NCBI GenBank assembly: GCA_021828105.1
Contig: JAKATG010000019.1
Span: 1 to 64,000 of the forward strand
DNA from: Taklimakanibacter sp021828105
Lineage (GTDB): Bacteria; Pseudomonadota; Alphaproteobacteria; Rhizobiales; Aestuariivirgaceae
Reading direction: 5' to 3'
DNA: 64,000 nucleotides
Positions 25,261 to 33,895 of the stretch are shown here, in pieces. Under the pieces are notes generated by a model. That model was not told where the DNA came from. It ran no database searches and was given only the letters and a program-made list of their open reading frames with translations. Made by a program: the position numbers and the translations under genes. The first letter of the stretch is position 1; every line of letters begins with the position of its first letter.

Positions 25261-25671
25261 ATGGCAATCACCGGCGGCTGTCACTGTGGCGCAATTCGCT
25301 ACGAAGCAGAAGGCGAAGCACTGACGCATGCGCTGTGCCATTGCGCCGATTGCCGGCGCAGCGCCGGAGCGCCCATGGTCGGCTGGGCGATGTATCCGCT
25401 TGCGGCCTTCAAGGTGACGAAGGGCAGGGCGAAGACCTACGGCTCCTCCGAACACGGCCGGCGGCATTTCTGCCCCGATTGCGGCACCGGCCTCTTCTAT
25501 ACCAATGAGAAAATCTTGGCCGGGCGCATCAATATCAGGAGCGCCAGCTTCGACAATCCGGACGCCGTGCCGGCCCGGGCTCATATCCAGACCGCAGAGC
25601 GCATCGGATGGATGGCGCATGTCCATGAGCTGCCGGCCTTCGAACGCTATTCGGCGGGGAAAGCTTCGTAA
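25261..25671 (+). CDS. GFA-family zinc protein
   Basis: The 136-residue protein carries the zinc ligands CHCG, CHCADCRR and CPDCGT and ends with the typical HIQTAERIGWM-HELPAFER segment of short GFA proteins. AGGAGCGACGAC precedes the start. Its last 25 bases overlap, in opposite orientation, the end of the DHFR-like gene. Enzymatic activity is not established for this branch. Confidence 0.9.
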   Translation: MAITGGCHCGAIRYEAEGEALTHALCHCADCRRSAGAPMVGWAMYPLAAFKVTKGRAKTYGSSEHGRRHFCPDCGTGLFYTNEKILAGRINIRSASFDNPDAVPARAHIQTAERIGWMAHVHELPAFERYSAGKAS

Positions 25672-26207
25672 TTCAACAGCACGACCCCGCTGGTGTAGGC
25701 GACCGACTTTTTCAGCCTGAGCCGCTGCGCTTCGTCGAGGCCGGCAAATATGCTTTTCCCCGCACCCAGGGCGATAGGATTGACGAACAGATGAAACTCA
25801 TCGATCAGCCTCGACTTGACCAGGGCGGAAACGAAGGAGACGCCACCATAAACGATGATGTCCTTCCCGGCCGTGCTTTTGAGCCGCCCGATCGCTTCGG
25901 CGAGGTCTCCGTTCTCGACATCGGTGTTGGTCCATTCGGACTTGGCGAGCGTCTTGGAAAAGACGACCTTCCTTGCTTCGGCGATGCGCCTGGCGATCTC
26001 GTGCCAGGGATCCTCGCGCTGCGTCGCCTTCTCGTCCCAATAGGGAATGAAGTCGACCGCGGTTTTCCGGCCGATAACGATCGTGTCGGCGCCATCGAGG
26101 AGGTCGCGGGAATGGGGCTCCATCTCGCTCCAGGCCTTGTCGTCAGCGGGGCCGCTCGCGTCAAAGCCGTCGGCGCTGACCTGCATCTGCAATTTGAGCC
26201 TTTTCAT
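25647..26207 (-). CDS. Dihydrofolate reductase/RibD C-terminal-like reductase
   Basis: The 186-residue protein matches the RibD_C/DHFR-like family: LQMQVSADGF at the start, DTIVIGRKTA in the middle and DIIVYGGVSFVSALVKSRLIDEFHLFVNPIALGAGKSIF near the end. It is an NADPH reductase by homology, with unknown substrate. The start at 26207 follows GGAAAGCA. It converges on and overlaps the GFA gene by 25 bases and diverges from the oxidoreductase at 26327. Confidence 0.87.
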   Translation of the reverse strand: MKRLKLQMQVSADGFDASGPADDKAWSEMEPHSRDLLDGADTIVIGRKTAVDFIPYWDEKATQREDPWHEIARRIAEARKVVFSKTLAKSEWTNTDVENGDLAEAIGRLKSTAGKDIIVYGGVSFVSALVKSRLIDEFHLFVNPIALGAGKSIFAGLDEAQRLRLKKSVAYTSGVVLLNYEAFPAE

Positions 26208-26326
26208 CGCATTGCTTTCCTTGCATGAATGATCCTCGGGCCGTCGCCGGGAGATCATAGCGCTTGGTACCAGAACTGGCATGCTCATCGAAGCTGATAT
26301 AGGCTGGGGCTTCCGCGAGGGACCAG

Positions 26327-27703
26327 ATGAAAAAATATGACGCCATCGTCATCGGCACAGGGCAGGCAGGGCCGTCGCTGGCCAAGCGCCTCGCGGAATC
26401 GGGAACGACGGTTGCGATCGTCGAGCGAAAGCATTTCGGCGGGACCTGCGTCAATACCGGCTGCACGCCGACCAAGGCCCTGGTGGCGAGCGCCTATGCC
26501 GCCCACATGGCGCGCCGCGCCGCCGAATTCGGCGTGGATATCGGCGGGCCGGTCACCGTCGACATGAAGCGGGTCAAGGCGCGCATGGAGGCGATATTCA
26601 CGCCTTCGACCAAGGGCGTCGAAAAGTCCCTGCGGAACACCGAGCGCTGCACCGTCTATCACGATCATGCCCGCTTCGTGTCATCGCGCGAGGTCGCGGT
26701 CGGAAACGAGGTGCTCAGCGCCGACAAGATTTTCATCAATGTCGGCGGCCGCGCATCGGTGCCCGACATGCCCGGGCTCGACGAGGTCGACTATCTCACC
26801 AACAGCTCGATCCTGAAGCTCGATGTCCTGCCGCGCCACCTGATCGTCGTCGGGGGCAGCTATATCGGCCTCGAATTTGCTCAAGTTTATCGCCGGTTCG
26901 GCAGTGAAGTTACGGTGATCGAAATGTCGTCCCGCCTCGTGCCGCGCGAGGACGAGGACGTTTCCTCAGCTATCCATGACGTTCTGGAGCGCGAGGGGAT
27001 CAGCATACGCCTCAACGCGCAATGCCTCGCTGTCGGAAGACGCGGCAACGACATCACCGCCAGCGTCGAATGTACGCAAGGAGCGCCCGAGGTGGCGGGC
27101 AGCCATCTTCTGCTGGCCGTCGGGCGGCGTCCCAATACCGACGACCTCGGACTGGACAAGGCCTCGGTTGCCGTGGATGAGAAGGGTTACATCAAGGTCG
27201 ATGACGAGCTGCGCACGAATGTGCCGGGCATCTGGGCGATGGGCGATTGCAACGGCCGGGGCGCCTTCACCCACACCGCCTGGAACGACTTCGAGATCGT
27301 CGCGGCCAATCTGCTCGACAACGACCCGCGGCGCGTGAGCGATCGCATCCCGGCCTATAATCTCTATATCGATCCGCCGCTCGGCCGCGTCGGGCTTACC
27401 GAAGCCCAGGTGAGGAAATCAGGGAAGCCGGCATTGATCGCGACGATGGCGATGGAGGATGTCGGCCGGGCGTTTGAAAAGAGCGAAACGCTGGGCTTCA
27501 TGAAGGTCCTCATCGACCGCGAGACGAATCAGTTCCTGGGGGCTTCGATCCTGGGAACGGGCGGCGATGAGGTGATCCACTCCATTCTCGACCTGATGTA
27601 TGCCAAGGCGCCTTATACGGTGATGCAGCGGGCGATGCATATCCACCCGACCGTATCGGAGTTCGTCCCGACGATGCTAGGCGAGCTCAAGCCGCTGACG
27701 TGA
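26327..27703 (+). CDS. Class I pyridine nucleotide-disulfide oxidoreductase (mercuric-reductase-like)
   Basis: The 458-residue flavoenzyme has FAD motif IGTGQAGPSLAKRLAE, the redox-active disulfide GGTCVNTGCTPTK, NAD(P)-binding VVGGSYIGLEFAQVYRRFG, the second FAD motif IWAMGDCNGRGAFTH and the partner His in MHIHPTVSEF. These place it with lipoamide/mercuric reductases. It lacks the N-terminal metal-binding domain and C-terminal vicinal cysteines of true MerA, so Hg(II) reduction is not supported. It may be a general soluble pyridine-nucleotide disulfide reductase. Confidence 0.9.
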   Translation: MKKYDAIVIGTGQAGPSLAKRLAESGTTVAIVERKHFGGTCVNTGCTPTKALVASAYAAHMARRAAEFGVDIGGPVTVDMKRVKARMEAIFTPSTKGVEKSLRNTERCTVYHDHARFVSSREVAVGNEVLSADKIFINVGGRASVPDMPGLDEVDYLTNSSILKLDVLPRHLIVVGGSYIGLEFAQVYRRFGSEVTVIEMSSRLVPREDEDVSSAIHDVLEREGISIRLNAQCLAVGRRGNDITASVECTQGAPEVAGSHLLLAVGRRPNTDDLGLDKASVAVDEKGYIKVDDELRTNVPGIWAMGDCNGRGAFTHTAWNDFEIVAANLLDNDPRRVSDRIPAYNLYIDPPLGRVGLTEAQVRKSGKPALIATMAMEDVGRAFEKSETLGFMKVLIDRETNQFLGASILGTGGDEVIHSILDLMYAKAPYTVMQRAMHIHPTVSEFVPTMLGELKPLT

Positions 27704-27759
27704 GCCTGCGTCGTTTCTCCTATTGAAGCCGCAGGAGCGCGCACTACATACCTCTCTCC

Positions 27760-28779
27760 ATGAAAAAAATCGGCTTTCTCTCCTTCGGGCATTGGTCACC
27801 CTCGCTCCAGTCGCGGACGCGGACGGCGGCGGACGCCTTGTTGCAATCCATCGACCTGGCGGTCGCCGCCGAGGAACTGGGCGCCGACGGCGCTTATTTC
27901 CGCGTGCATCATTTCGCCCGCCAGCTCGGCTCGCCCTTTCCGCTGCTCGCCGCCGTGGGCGCCCGGACGAAGCGCATCGAGATCGGAACGGCGGTCATCG
28001 ACATGCGATATGAGAACCCGTTCTATATGATCGAGGATGCGGGCTCGGCCGACCTCATTGCCGGCGGCCGGCTGCAGCTCGGCATCAGCCGCGGATCGCC
28101 GGAGCAGGTCATCGATGGCTGGCGCTATTTCGGTTACGTCCCGCCCGAGGGCAAGAGCGATGCCGACATGGCCCGCCATCATGCGGAAGTCTTTCTCGAA
28201 TTGCTGAAGGGCGAGGGATTTGCCCAACCCAATCCGCAGCCGATGTTTCCCAACCCGCCCGGCCTGTTGCGGGTCGAGCCTCACTCGGAAGGCTTGCGTG
28301 AGCGGATCTGGTGGGGGGCCGCCACCAACGCCACGGCGCAGTGGGCGGCGAAGCTTGGCATGAATCTGCAAAGCTCGACGCTCAAATTCGACGAGGGCGG
28401 CGAGCCGCTGCATATCCAGCAGGCCAAGCAGATCAGCGCCTTTCGCGCGGCCTGGACGGAAGCCGGACACAAGCGCGAGCCCCGCGTGTCGGTGAGCCGC
28501 AGCATTTTCGCGATTGTCGATGAGCGCGACCGCGCCTATTTCGGCGGCAGCGAGAGCCGGGACCATTTCGGCTATATCGAGCCCGAACGGCGCGCCGTCT
28601 TCGGCCGCACCTATGCCGCCGAGCCCGACGTCCTCATCGAGCAATTGAAGCAGGACGAGGCGATCGCCGCGGCCGACACGCTGCTCCTCACCGTGCCCAA
28701 TCAGCTCGGCGTCGAGTACAATGCGCATGTCATCGAGGCGATCCTGAAGCATGTCGCCCCGGCGCTCGGCTGGCGCTGA
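27760..28779 (+). CDS. LLM-class flavin-dependent oxidoreductase
   Basis: The 339-residue TIM-barrel protein of the luciferase-like monooxygenase family starts KKIGFLSFGHW and has AAEELGADGAYFRVHHFARQLGSPFPLLAAVGARTKRIEIGTAVIDMRYENPFYM and RLQLGISRGSPE-type motifs. It would use reduced FMN supplied by a separate reductase. It lies 57 bases after the disulfide oxidoreductase gene and may be co-transcribed. The substrate is unknown. Confidence 0.9.
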   Translation: MKKIGFLSFGHWSPSLQSRTRTAADALLQSIDLAVAAEELGADGAYFRVHHFARQLGSPFPLLAAVGARTKRIEIGTAVIDMRYENPFYMIEDAGSADLIAGGRLQLGISRGSPEQVIDGWRYFGYVPPEGKSDADMARHHAEVFLELLKGEGFAQPNPQPMFPNPPGLLRVEPHSEGLRERIWWGAATNATAQWAAKLGMNLQSSTLKFDEGGEPLHIQQAKQISAFRAAWTEAGHKREPRVSVSRSIFAIVDERDRAYFGGSESRDHFGYIEPERRAVFGRTYAAEPDVLIEQLKQDEAIAAADTLLLTVPNQLGVEYNAHVIEAILKHVAPALGWR

Positions 28780-28781
28780 GG

Positions 28782-30134
28782 TCACGCGCTGGCTTTACGG
28801 ACAAAGGTCAGGGAAACCAGCCCGGCAAGCACTGCAAGCACCACGCATATCCACACGCCGAGAAGATAGGCATGCTCGAGTCCGCCAAGCCCGAGCAAGG
28901 CGATAGCGATGAGAGGGCCTGCGGACGCCAATCCGTTGTTGATGGCAGACGCGATGCCTGATTTCTCGTCCGGCGCCGAATTGAGAGCCGTCGCGGTCAA
29001 GGGCGCCACGGTGAGTGTCAGTCCGATGCCGAACAGCACGATGCCCGGCAGCACACCGGTGAGATAGGTCGTCTGAGGTCCCAAGGGCAGGAGCATCACC
29101 ATGCCCGCGGCACAGAAGAAGGGACCCAGGCCCATGAACCAGCGCGGGCCAAAGCGCGCGGCGTAGCTTCCGACCTGGCCGGACGCGACGCCCAGCATCG
29201 CCGAGACCGGCAGGAAGGCGGCACCCGCCGCGGTCGCCGAAAAGCCGGAGACAGTTTGCAGGAAGTACGAGAACAGGAATCCGAAGCCGCCAAACGCGGC
29301 ATAGAGGAGCAAGGTCGCGGCATTGGTGGCCGAGAAATTCCGATTGCGGAAGAGCGCGAAATCGACCAGCGGACGCGACGCACGCCGCTCCCACCAGATG
29401 AAGGCGAAAAAGCACACCACGCCGCCTGCGATCGCGGCGATGGCCAGCACCGGCCAGTCATTGGCGGGCCCTTCGATCAGTCCGAAGGTGATGCCGGCAA
29501 GGAAGAGGAAGGCCAGGATGGCGCCGGCCCAGTCGATCCGCAAGTCTTTGCGCATCGGAGCGTCCTTCAAGGCAGAGTAGCCCAATGCGAGCGCAATGAG
29601 GGCGAGCGGCACGTTGAACAGGAATATCGCGCGCCACGAAAACACATCGACGAGATAGCCGCCGACCAGAGGGCCAAGCGCCAGTACGATCGAGGTCGCC
29701 GCCGTCCAATAAGCGACAGCCCGCGTGCGCAGGTCCTTCGGCAGTTGCGCATTGAGGACGGCAAGGCTCACCGGTGTGAGAAGCGCTCCGGCGATCCCGA
29801 GCACCGCACGAAACAGGATGAGGGTGAGGCCGCTCCAGGCCAGGGCGCAAAGGAGGGAGAGAGCCAGAAACGCGCAGGCGCTCCACAGATAGACGCGCCT
29901 CAAGCCCAGGACATCGCCGAGCGACCCGCCAAAGAGAATGCATGAGGCAAGTGTCAGATTGTAGCCGTCGGCCACCCATTGCAGGCTGGCGAAGGGCACG
30001 TTCAATGTCTTGCCGATGCTGGGCAGCGCCAGCGAAACCACGCTCTCGCCCAGCATCACGGCACTGCTGCCCGTGATGGCAGCAGCAATGGTCAGCACGT
30101 TCTGGGATAGAGGAAAGCGGCGCATCGTCCGCAT
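28782..30134 (-). CDS. MFS efflux transporter, DHA2 type
   Basis: The 450-residue inner-membrane protein has about 14 hydrophobic segments. It carries the family motifs of drug:H+ antiporters, GGSLGDVLGLRRVYLWSA (loop 2-3) and GIAGALLTPVSLAVLNAQLP (motif C area). It should export small hydrophobic compounds using the proton gradient. Its stop is 2 bases past that of the convergent LLM gene. No regulator is adjacent. Confidence 0.9.
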   Translation of the reverse strand: MRTMRRFPLSQNVLTIAAAITGSSAVMLGESVVSLALPSIGKTLNVPFASLQWVADGYNLTLASCILFGGSLGDVLGLRRVYLWSACAFLALSLLCALAWSGLTLILFRAVLGIAGALLTPVSLAVLNAQLPKDLRTRAVAYWTAATSIVLALGPLVGGYLVDVFSWRAIFLFNVPLALIALALGYSALKDAPMRKDLRIDWAGAILAFLFLAGITFGLIEGPANDWPVLAIAAIAGGVVCFFAFIWWERRASRPLVDFALFRNRNFSATNAATLLLYAAFGGFGFLFSYFLQTVSGFSATAAGAAFLPVSAMLGVASGQVGSYAARFGPRWFMGLGPFFCAAGMVMLLPLGPQTTYLTGVLPGIVLFGIGLTLTVAPLTATALNSAPDEKSGIASAINNGLASAGPLIAIALLGLGGLEHAYLLGVWICVVLAVLAGLVSLTFVRKASA

Positions 30135-30219
30135 TCTATGGCCCGACGAACGGCGGATTCAATGTATCCCAGAGGATATGTCAGCTGAGCATTTTTGGAC
30201 GGTCCGTGCGCCTATCGGC

Positions 30220-30675
30220 TCAGGCGGCCTTGCCCTGCTGCTTCATGAATTCATTGGCCCGCTTCTGCAGCTCGGGCAGCGCCACGTCTTCCTTGTGGGT
30301 CGCGACCATCCAGCTGTTGCCCGATTGATCCTTCACCCCGCCGCAGCGGTCGCCATAGAACATGTCGGCAGGCTCCATCACCGATTGGCCTCCGGCTCTA
30401 ACCGCCTGCTGATAGACCCGGTCCACGTCCGGAACATAGAGGTAAAGAGTGGATGCCGTCGCCTTGGCCTGCTCGCTTTCCTCACCAAGCATCACGCATG
30501 AATCGCCGATCTTGACCTGCGCATGCATGATCTTGCCGTCCGGGCGCTTGATCGGCTCATGCGAGACTTGCGCATCGAAAGCCTTGCGGAGGAAGTCGAT
30601 GATCTTGTCGACCCCGCGAACAGTCAGATAGGGGGTTACACTGTGAAATCCTTCAGGAATGGGCTTCACGGCCAT
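30220..30675 (-). CDS. VOC-family (glyoxalase/PhnB-like) protein
   Basis: The 151-residue protein has the PhnB/YdcJ-like pattern VTPYLTVRGVDKIIDFLRKAFDAQVSHE, HAQVKIGDSCVMLGEE and DMFYGDRCGGVKDQSGNSWMVATHKED, the last including the family's metal-type E/H positions. The ATG at 30673-30675 is supported by AAAGGAGGCCTGCC. The role is unknown; relatives bind metals or small hydrophobics. It diverges from the transglycosylase gene. Confidence 0.87.
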   Translation of the reverse strand: MAVKPIPEGFHSVTPYLTVRGVDKIIDFLRKAFDAQVSHEPIKRPDGKIMHAQVKIGDSCVMLGEESEQAKATASTLYLYVPDVDRVYQQAVRAGGQSVMEPADMFYGDRCGGVKDQSGNSWMVATHKEDVALPELQKRANEFMKQQGKAA

Positions 30676-30782
30676 GGCAGGCCTCCTTTGCTGAGAATGG
30701 AGAGCTCGCGCGGGCGGCGAGCAGTACACCCTTGCAACCATTGGAGGATGCGAAGGTTCCGGGCAGGACGGCCGGGCCGATT

Positions 30783-30837
30783 TTCTGCCCCATCTTTGTC
30801 GTCTTTCCCTGTTTGGTAGGGAACAATTGGGGCAGAA
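30783..30837. repeat. Nested inverted repeats in a 235-base divergent region
   Basis: An outer perfect pair TTCTGCCCCA / TGGGGCAGAA (30783-30792, 30828-30837) encloses an inner TTCCC / GGGAA pair (30805-30809, 30819-30823). It lies between the divergent VOC and transglycosylase genes, 74 bases before the latter. It could be a regulatory site, a leader structure or a small repeat. Confidence 0.55.
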
Positions 30838-30910
30838 TCGGATCGGCGGGGGCGAATACGACGCATATCGGGGGCGATGGAGCGTAACACTGACTTTCAG
30901 GATTGCCCGC

Positions 30911-32107
30911 ATGATTTGCAGTTTCAGGCTTTGGATTTCTGCCCTGACGATGGCCATGGCCGCGACCCTCGCCGCCCCATCGGCGGGCGCCGCCTCCTTC
31001 GAGGCCTGCGTGAAGCGCCTTCGGGGCGACGTCATCAAGGCCGGCGTCAAAGCCGATATCGCCGATGCCGCCTTTCGCGACATCAAGTTCGACGAGAAGG
31101 TGGTGCGCTTCTCGCGCAACCAGCCCGAATACCGCCTGGCGATCTGGGACTATATGGCCTTTCTGGTCGATCCGGCGCGCATTGCCGACGGCAAGCAGAT
31201 GATGGAGGTCGAGGAGAAGACCCTCCGCGCCATCGAGAAGGCCTATGGCGTCGACCGGTTCGTCCTCGCCGCACTTTGGGGCGTCGAGAGCGACTATGGC
31301 AAGATCGAGGGCGATTTCTTCCTGCCGCAGGCCTTTGCGAGCCTCGCTTGCGCGGGACGCCGTCCGGGGATGTTCAAGGGCGAACTCATCCATGCGCTGA
31401 AGATCGTGGGCGCCGGCGATGTGAAGCTTCAGGACCTGCACGGGTCCTGGGCGGGCGCCTTCGGCCATACGCAGTTCATGCCTTCGACCTATCGCAGACT
31501 CGCCGTCGACTTCGACCGCGACGGGCGGCGCGACACGATCAACTCGGTTCCGGACGCGCTCGCCTCGAGCGCCAATTTCCTCAAGAAAGCCGGCTGGCGC
31601 TCAGGCCTGCCCTGGGGCTTCGAGGTGAGGGTCCCAAGTTCCTATAAGGGGCCGACGGGGCGCTCGCGCAAAGCATCGATCGCCGCCTGGGCCAAGCGCG
31701 GCATCACGCGCGCCGATGGCAGGGCGTTGCCCAGATCGGGCTCCTATGGGCTGCTCCGGCCGGCAGGCAAGAGCGGGCCGGCCTTCCTGGTGTCGCGCAA
31801 TTTCGACGCGCTCTATTCCTACAATGCGGCGGAATCCTATGCGCTCGCCATTTCGCATCTCTCCGACCGCCTCAGCGGCAAGGGCGCCTTGAAGACCGCC
31901 TGGCCGACCAATGATCCGGGCTTATCGCGCGCCGAGCGCAAGCGCCTGCAGGAACTGTTGATCGCGCAAGGTCTCTATAAGGGCGAGGCCGACGGACGGA
32001 TGGGCCCGCTCACGGCCGCCGCGATCAAGGAAGCCGAGAAGAAGGCCGGATTGAAGCCGACGGGACGTCCCGGCGCGCGAATCTTGAAGGTGCTCGCAGG
32101 GAGTTGA
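30911..32107 (+). CDS. MltB-type lytic murein transglycosylase with peptidoglycan-binding domain
   Basis: The 398-residue exported protein has a signal (LWISALTMAMAATLAAPSAGAAS) and a family-3 lytic transglycosylase domain with catalytic Glu in ALWGVESDYGKIEGDF. It also has SWAGAFGHTQFMPSTYRRLAVDFDRDGRRD and a C-terminal PG_binding_1 domain (LSRAERKRLQELLIAQGLYKGEADGRMGPLTAAAIK). It cleaves glycan strands with 1,6-anhydro formation in the periplasm. The start at 30911 is the best fit to a signal peptide; earlier in-frame starts exist. Confidence 0.92.
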   Translation: MICSFRLWISALTMAMAATLAAPSAGAASFEACVKRLRGDVIKAGVKADIADAAFRDIKFDEKVVRFSRNQPEYRLAIWDYMAFLVDPARIADGKQMMEVEEKTLRAIEKAYGVDRFVLAALWGVESDYGKIEGDFFLPQAFASLACAGRRPGMFKGELIHALKIVGAGDVKLQDLHGSWAGAFGHTQFMPSTYRRLAVDFDRDGRRDTINSVPDALASSANFLKKAGWRSGLPWGFEVRVPSSYKGPTGRSRKASIAAWAKRGITRADGRALPRSGSYGLLRPAGKSGPAFLVSRNFDALYSYNAAESYALAISHLSDRLSGKGALKTAWPTNDPGLSRAERKRLQELLIAQGLYKGEADGRMGPLTAAAIKEAEKKAGLKPTGRPGARILKVLAGS

Positions 32108-32133
32108 GCGGGTCGTCTGAGTAGGGCGCCCGC

Positions 32134-33783
32134 TCATGGCGTCTTCGCCAAATGCCGCTTCAGTCGCGCTACGTCCTCAGGCGACCAGTTGCCAACATCC
32201 GTCACGGCCATCCAGGCGTCGATGTAATGCTCCGCGGCGTAGACATGGCCGTGGCCGATCGGCGTCGTGGTCGCCATGGCCATGTCCAGCACGAGTTGAA
32301 GGAAGGTCACGACCGGATACCACCGCAGTTGCGGCGAGACGTCGGGGCCCCGTGGCGACGACATCCAGGCCGGCGCGCGGTAGAGGTCGTGATAGTCGAA
32401 AAAGGTAACCGGGTCGCTGGCATATTGAAGATAAACGATCCGCATCGGCCCCCAGGCGGAGCCTTGCGCAATGGCAGCGCCGTCCTGGTTCATGAACCGG
32501 ACGAATGACCCATCGCGAAATCGCGGCAGCCAGGCGGGCGAGTCCGGATTCCGGTTGGCGGTGATCCACCTCCAGATCCGGCTGGTATAGGGCGGGCCGC
32601 TCCACAGCGCGCCGTTATAGGGATCGCCGAGCACCTCGATCAGATCGGTCGACTGCTCGGAGTTCATCGCGCCGAGACTGAGCCCGTAGAGATAGAGCCG
32701 TGGCCGACTGTCCCTGGGAAGCGTCGTCCAGTAGCCGTAGATTTCCTTGAAAAGGGCACGCGCGGCGTCAGCGCCATAACCGGGCTCCGTCAGCAGGGAC
32801 AGCCAGCTTGCGAGATAGGAATACTGCACGGCAATGCTCGCCACGTCGCCACTATGCAGGTATTCGATACTGTCCATCGCCGGCGGATCGATCCAGCCCG
32901 ATCCGGTCGGCGTCACCACGATGATGACGGCGCGTTTAAAGCCGCCGACGCGCTTGAACTCCTCGAATGCGAGCTTCGCCCGCTGTTCCGGCGTCTCCGC
33001 GGATCGCAGCCCGGCATAGACACGAATGGGCTCGAGCGCTTCCTTGCCCGAAAAGGCGCCTATGTCCCGGGCGTTGGGCCCCGAAGAGACGAACTCACGC
33101 CCGGCGCGCCCGAGCTCTTCCCAGTCAAGCAATGAGGCGCTGCTTCCCGTCTTGAGGGGATCGGAAGGTTGCTCCGTCTCCGGTTCGATCAGGGCGTCAA
33201 ATTGCTGGTACGACGAATCCGCCATGTGCAGCGCGGCACGGAGGAGAACACCATTGATAACCGACCAGAACAGCGCGACCGCTGCAACGAAGCCGATGAC
33301 ATTCGACACCCGCCGCGGCACGAAGCGCCGGCCTTTTGCCGATATGAAGCTCAAGGTCAGCTTGAAGAGGCGCGCCAATGCAAGCAGGACGATGAAGGTT
33401 GCCAGCGCGATCAGCCCGACCTCGAGCGGTTGCGCGCTCGCGACGGGTTCGAGACCCATCAGCTCACGGATCGAATTCTGCCATTGTGCCGCTCGCCAGA
33501 GAAACGAGACCGCGACGACCGCGCAGATGATGATCGCTGTGAGCTTGGCGACGCGCAAGGCACGAGCCTGCGGCCTGGGCAGTTCCAAATAGGTCCACAA
33601 CCAGCGGCCGAACACGCCGATGCCGTAGCCAACGGCCAGAGAACATCCCGAAAGCGCGCCCTGGGTCAGGAAGGTCCGCGGCAGCAGTGTCGGCGTCAGC
33701 GACGCGGCAAAGAACAGCGTTCCGAGGAGCAGGCCACCGGCCGACAGCGAGTACCAGAGCCTGACAAGCCAGTTTCTCTTCAT
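32134..33783 (-). CDS. Integral-membrane alpha/beta hydrolase (PF10081/PF15420 type)
   Basis: The 549-residue protein has four or five N-terminal membrane helices (LSAGGLLLGTLFFAASLTPTLLP, LTAIIICAVVAVSFLW, VGLIALATFIVLLALARLF, VIGFVAAVALFWSVINGVLL). A periplasmic-side hydrolase domain follows, with nucleophile elbow GLSLGAMNS, the hallmark VYAGLRSAETPEQRA and a C-terminal His region (GHGHVYAAEHYIDAW). Function is unknown; lipid or cell-wall ester cleavage is possible. It is divergent from the AI-2E-type exporter gene. Confidence 0.88.
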   Translation of the reverse strand: MKRNWLVRLWYSLSAGGLLLGTLFFAASLTPTLLPRTFLTQGALSGCSLAVGYGIGVFGRWLWTYLELPRPQARALRVAKLTAIIICAVVAVSFLWRAAQWQNSIRELMGLEPVASAQPLEVGLIALATFIVLLALARLFKLTLSFISAKGRRFVPRRVSNVIGFVAAVALFWSVINGVLLRAALHMADSSYQQFDALIEPETEQPSDPLKTGSSASLLDWEELGRAGREFVSSGPNARDIGAFSGKEALEPIRVYAGLRSAETPEQRAKLAFEEFKRVGGFKRAVIIVVTPTGSGWIDPPAMDSIEYLHSGDVASIAVQYSYLASWLSLLTEPGYGADAARALFKEIYGYWTTLPRDSRPRLYLYGLSLGAMNSEQSTDLIEVLGDPYNGALWSGPPYTSRIWRWITANRNPDSPAWLPRFRDGSFVRFMNQDGAAIAQGSAWGPMRIVYLQYASDPVTFFDYHDLYRAPAWMSSPRGPDVSPQLRWYPVVTFLQLVLDMAMATTTPIGHGHVYAAEHYIDAWMAVTDVGNWSPEDVARLKRHLAKTP

Positions 33784-33830
33784 CCAGGCATCCTCTTAAC
33801 CATCATTTCCGCTTGGGACTCAAAGGAATG

Positions 33831-33845
33831 TTTCATACTATGAAA
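33831..33845. promoter_or_regulatory. Perfect palindrome TTTCATACTATGAAA
   Basis: The 15-base palindrome (6-bp arms, ACT centre) sits between the divergent membrane hydrolase and AI-2E-type exporter genes, 48 bases from the former start. An operator for both promoters is inferred; no regulator gene is adjacent. Confidence 0.45.
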
Positions 33846-33895
33846 TCGCGAGTCGGCCGTCACCGCGGCTCCCTGGCGGCCTTTAGGGGTAATTC

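Noticed and set aside
26327..27703. Mercuric reductase MerA
   Set aside because: The CVNTGC disulfide is present but the N-terminal metal-binding domain and C-terminal cysteine pair are missing, and no mer genes are nearby.
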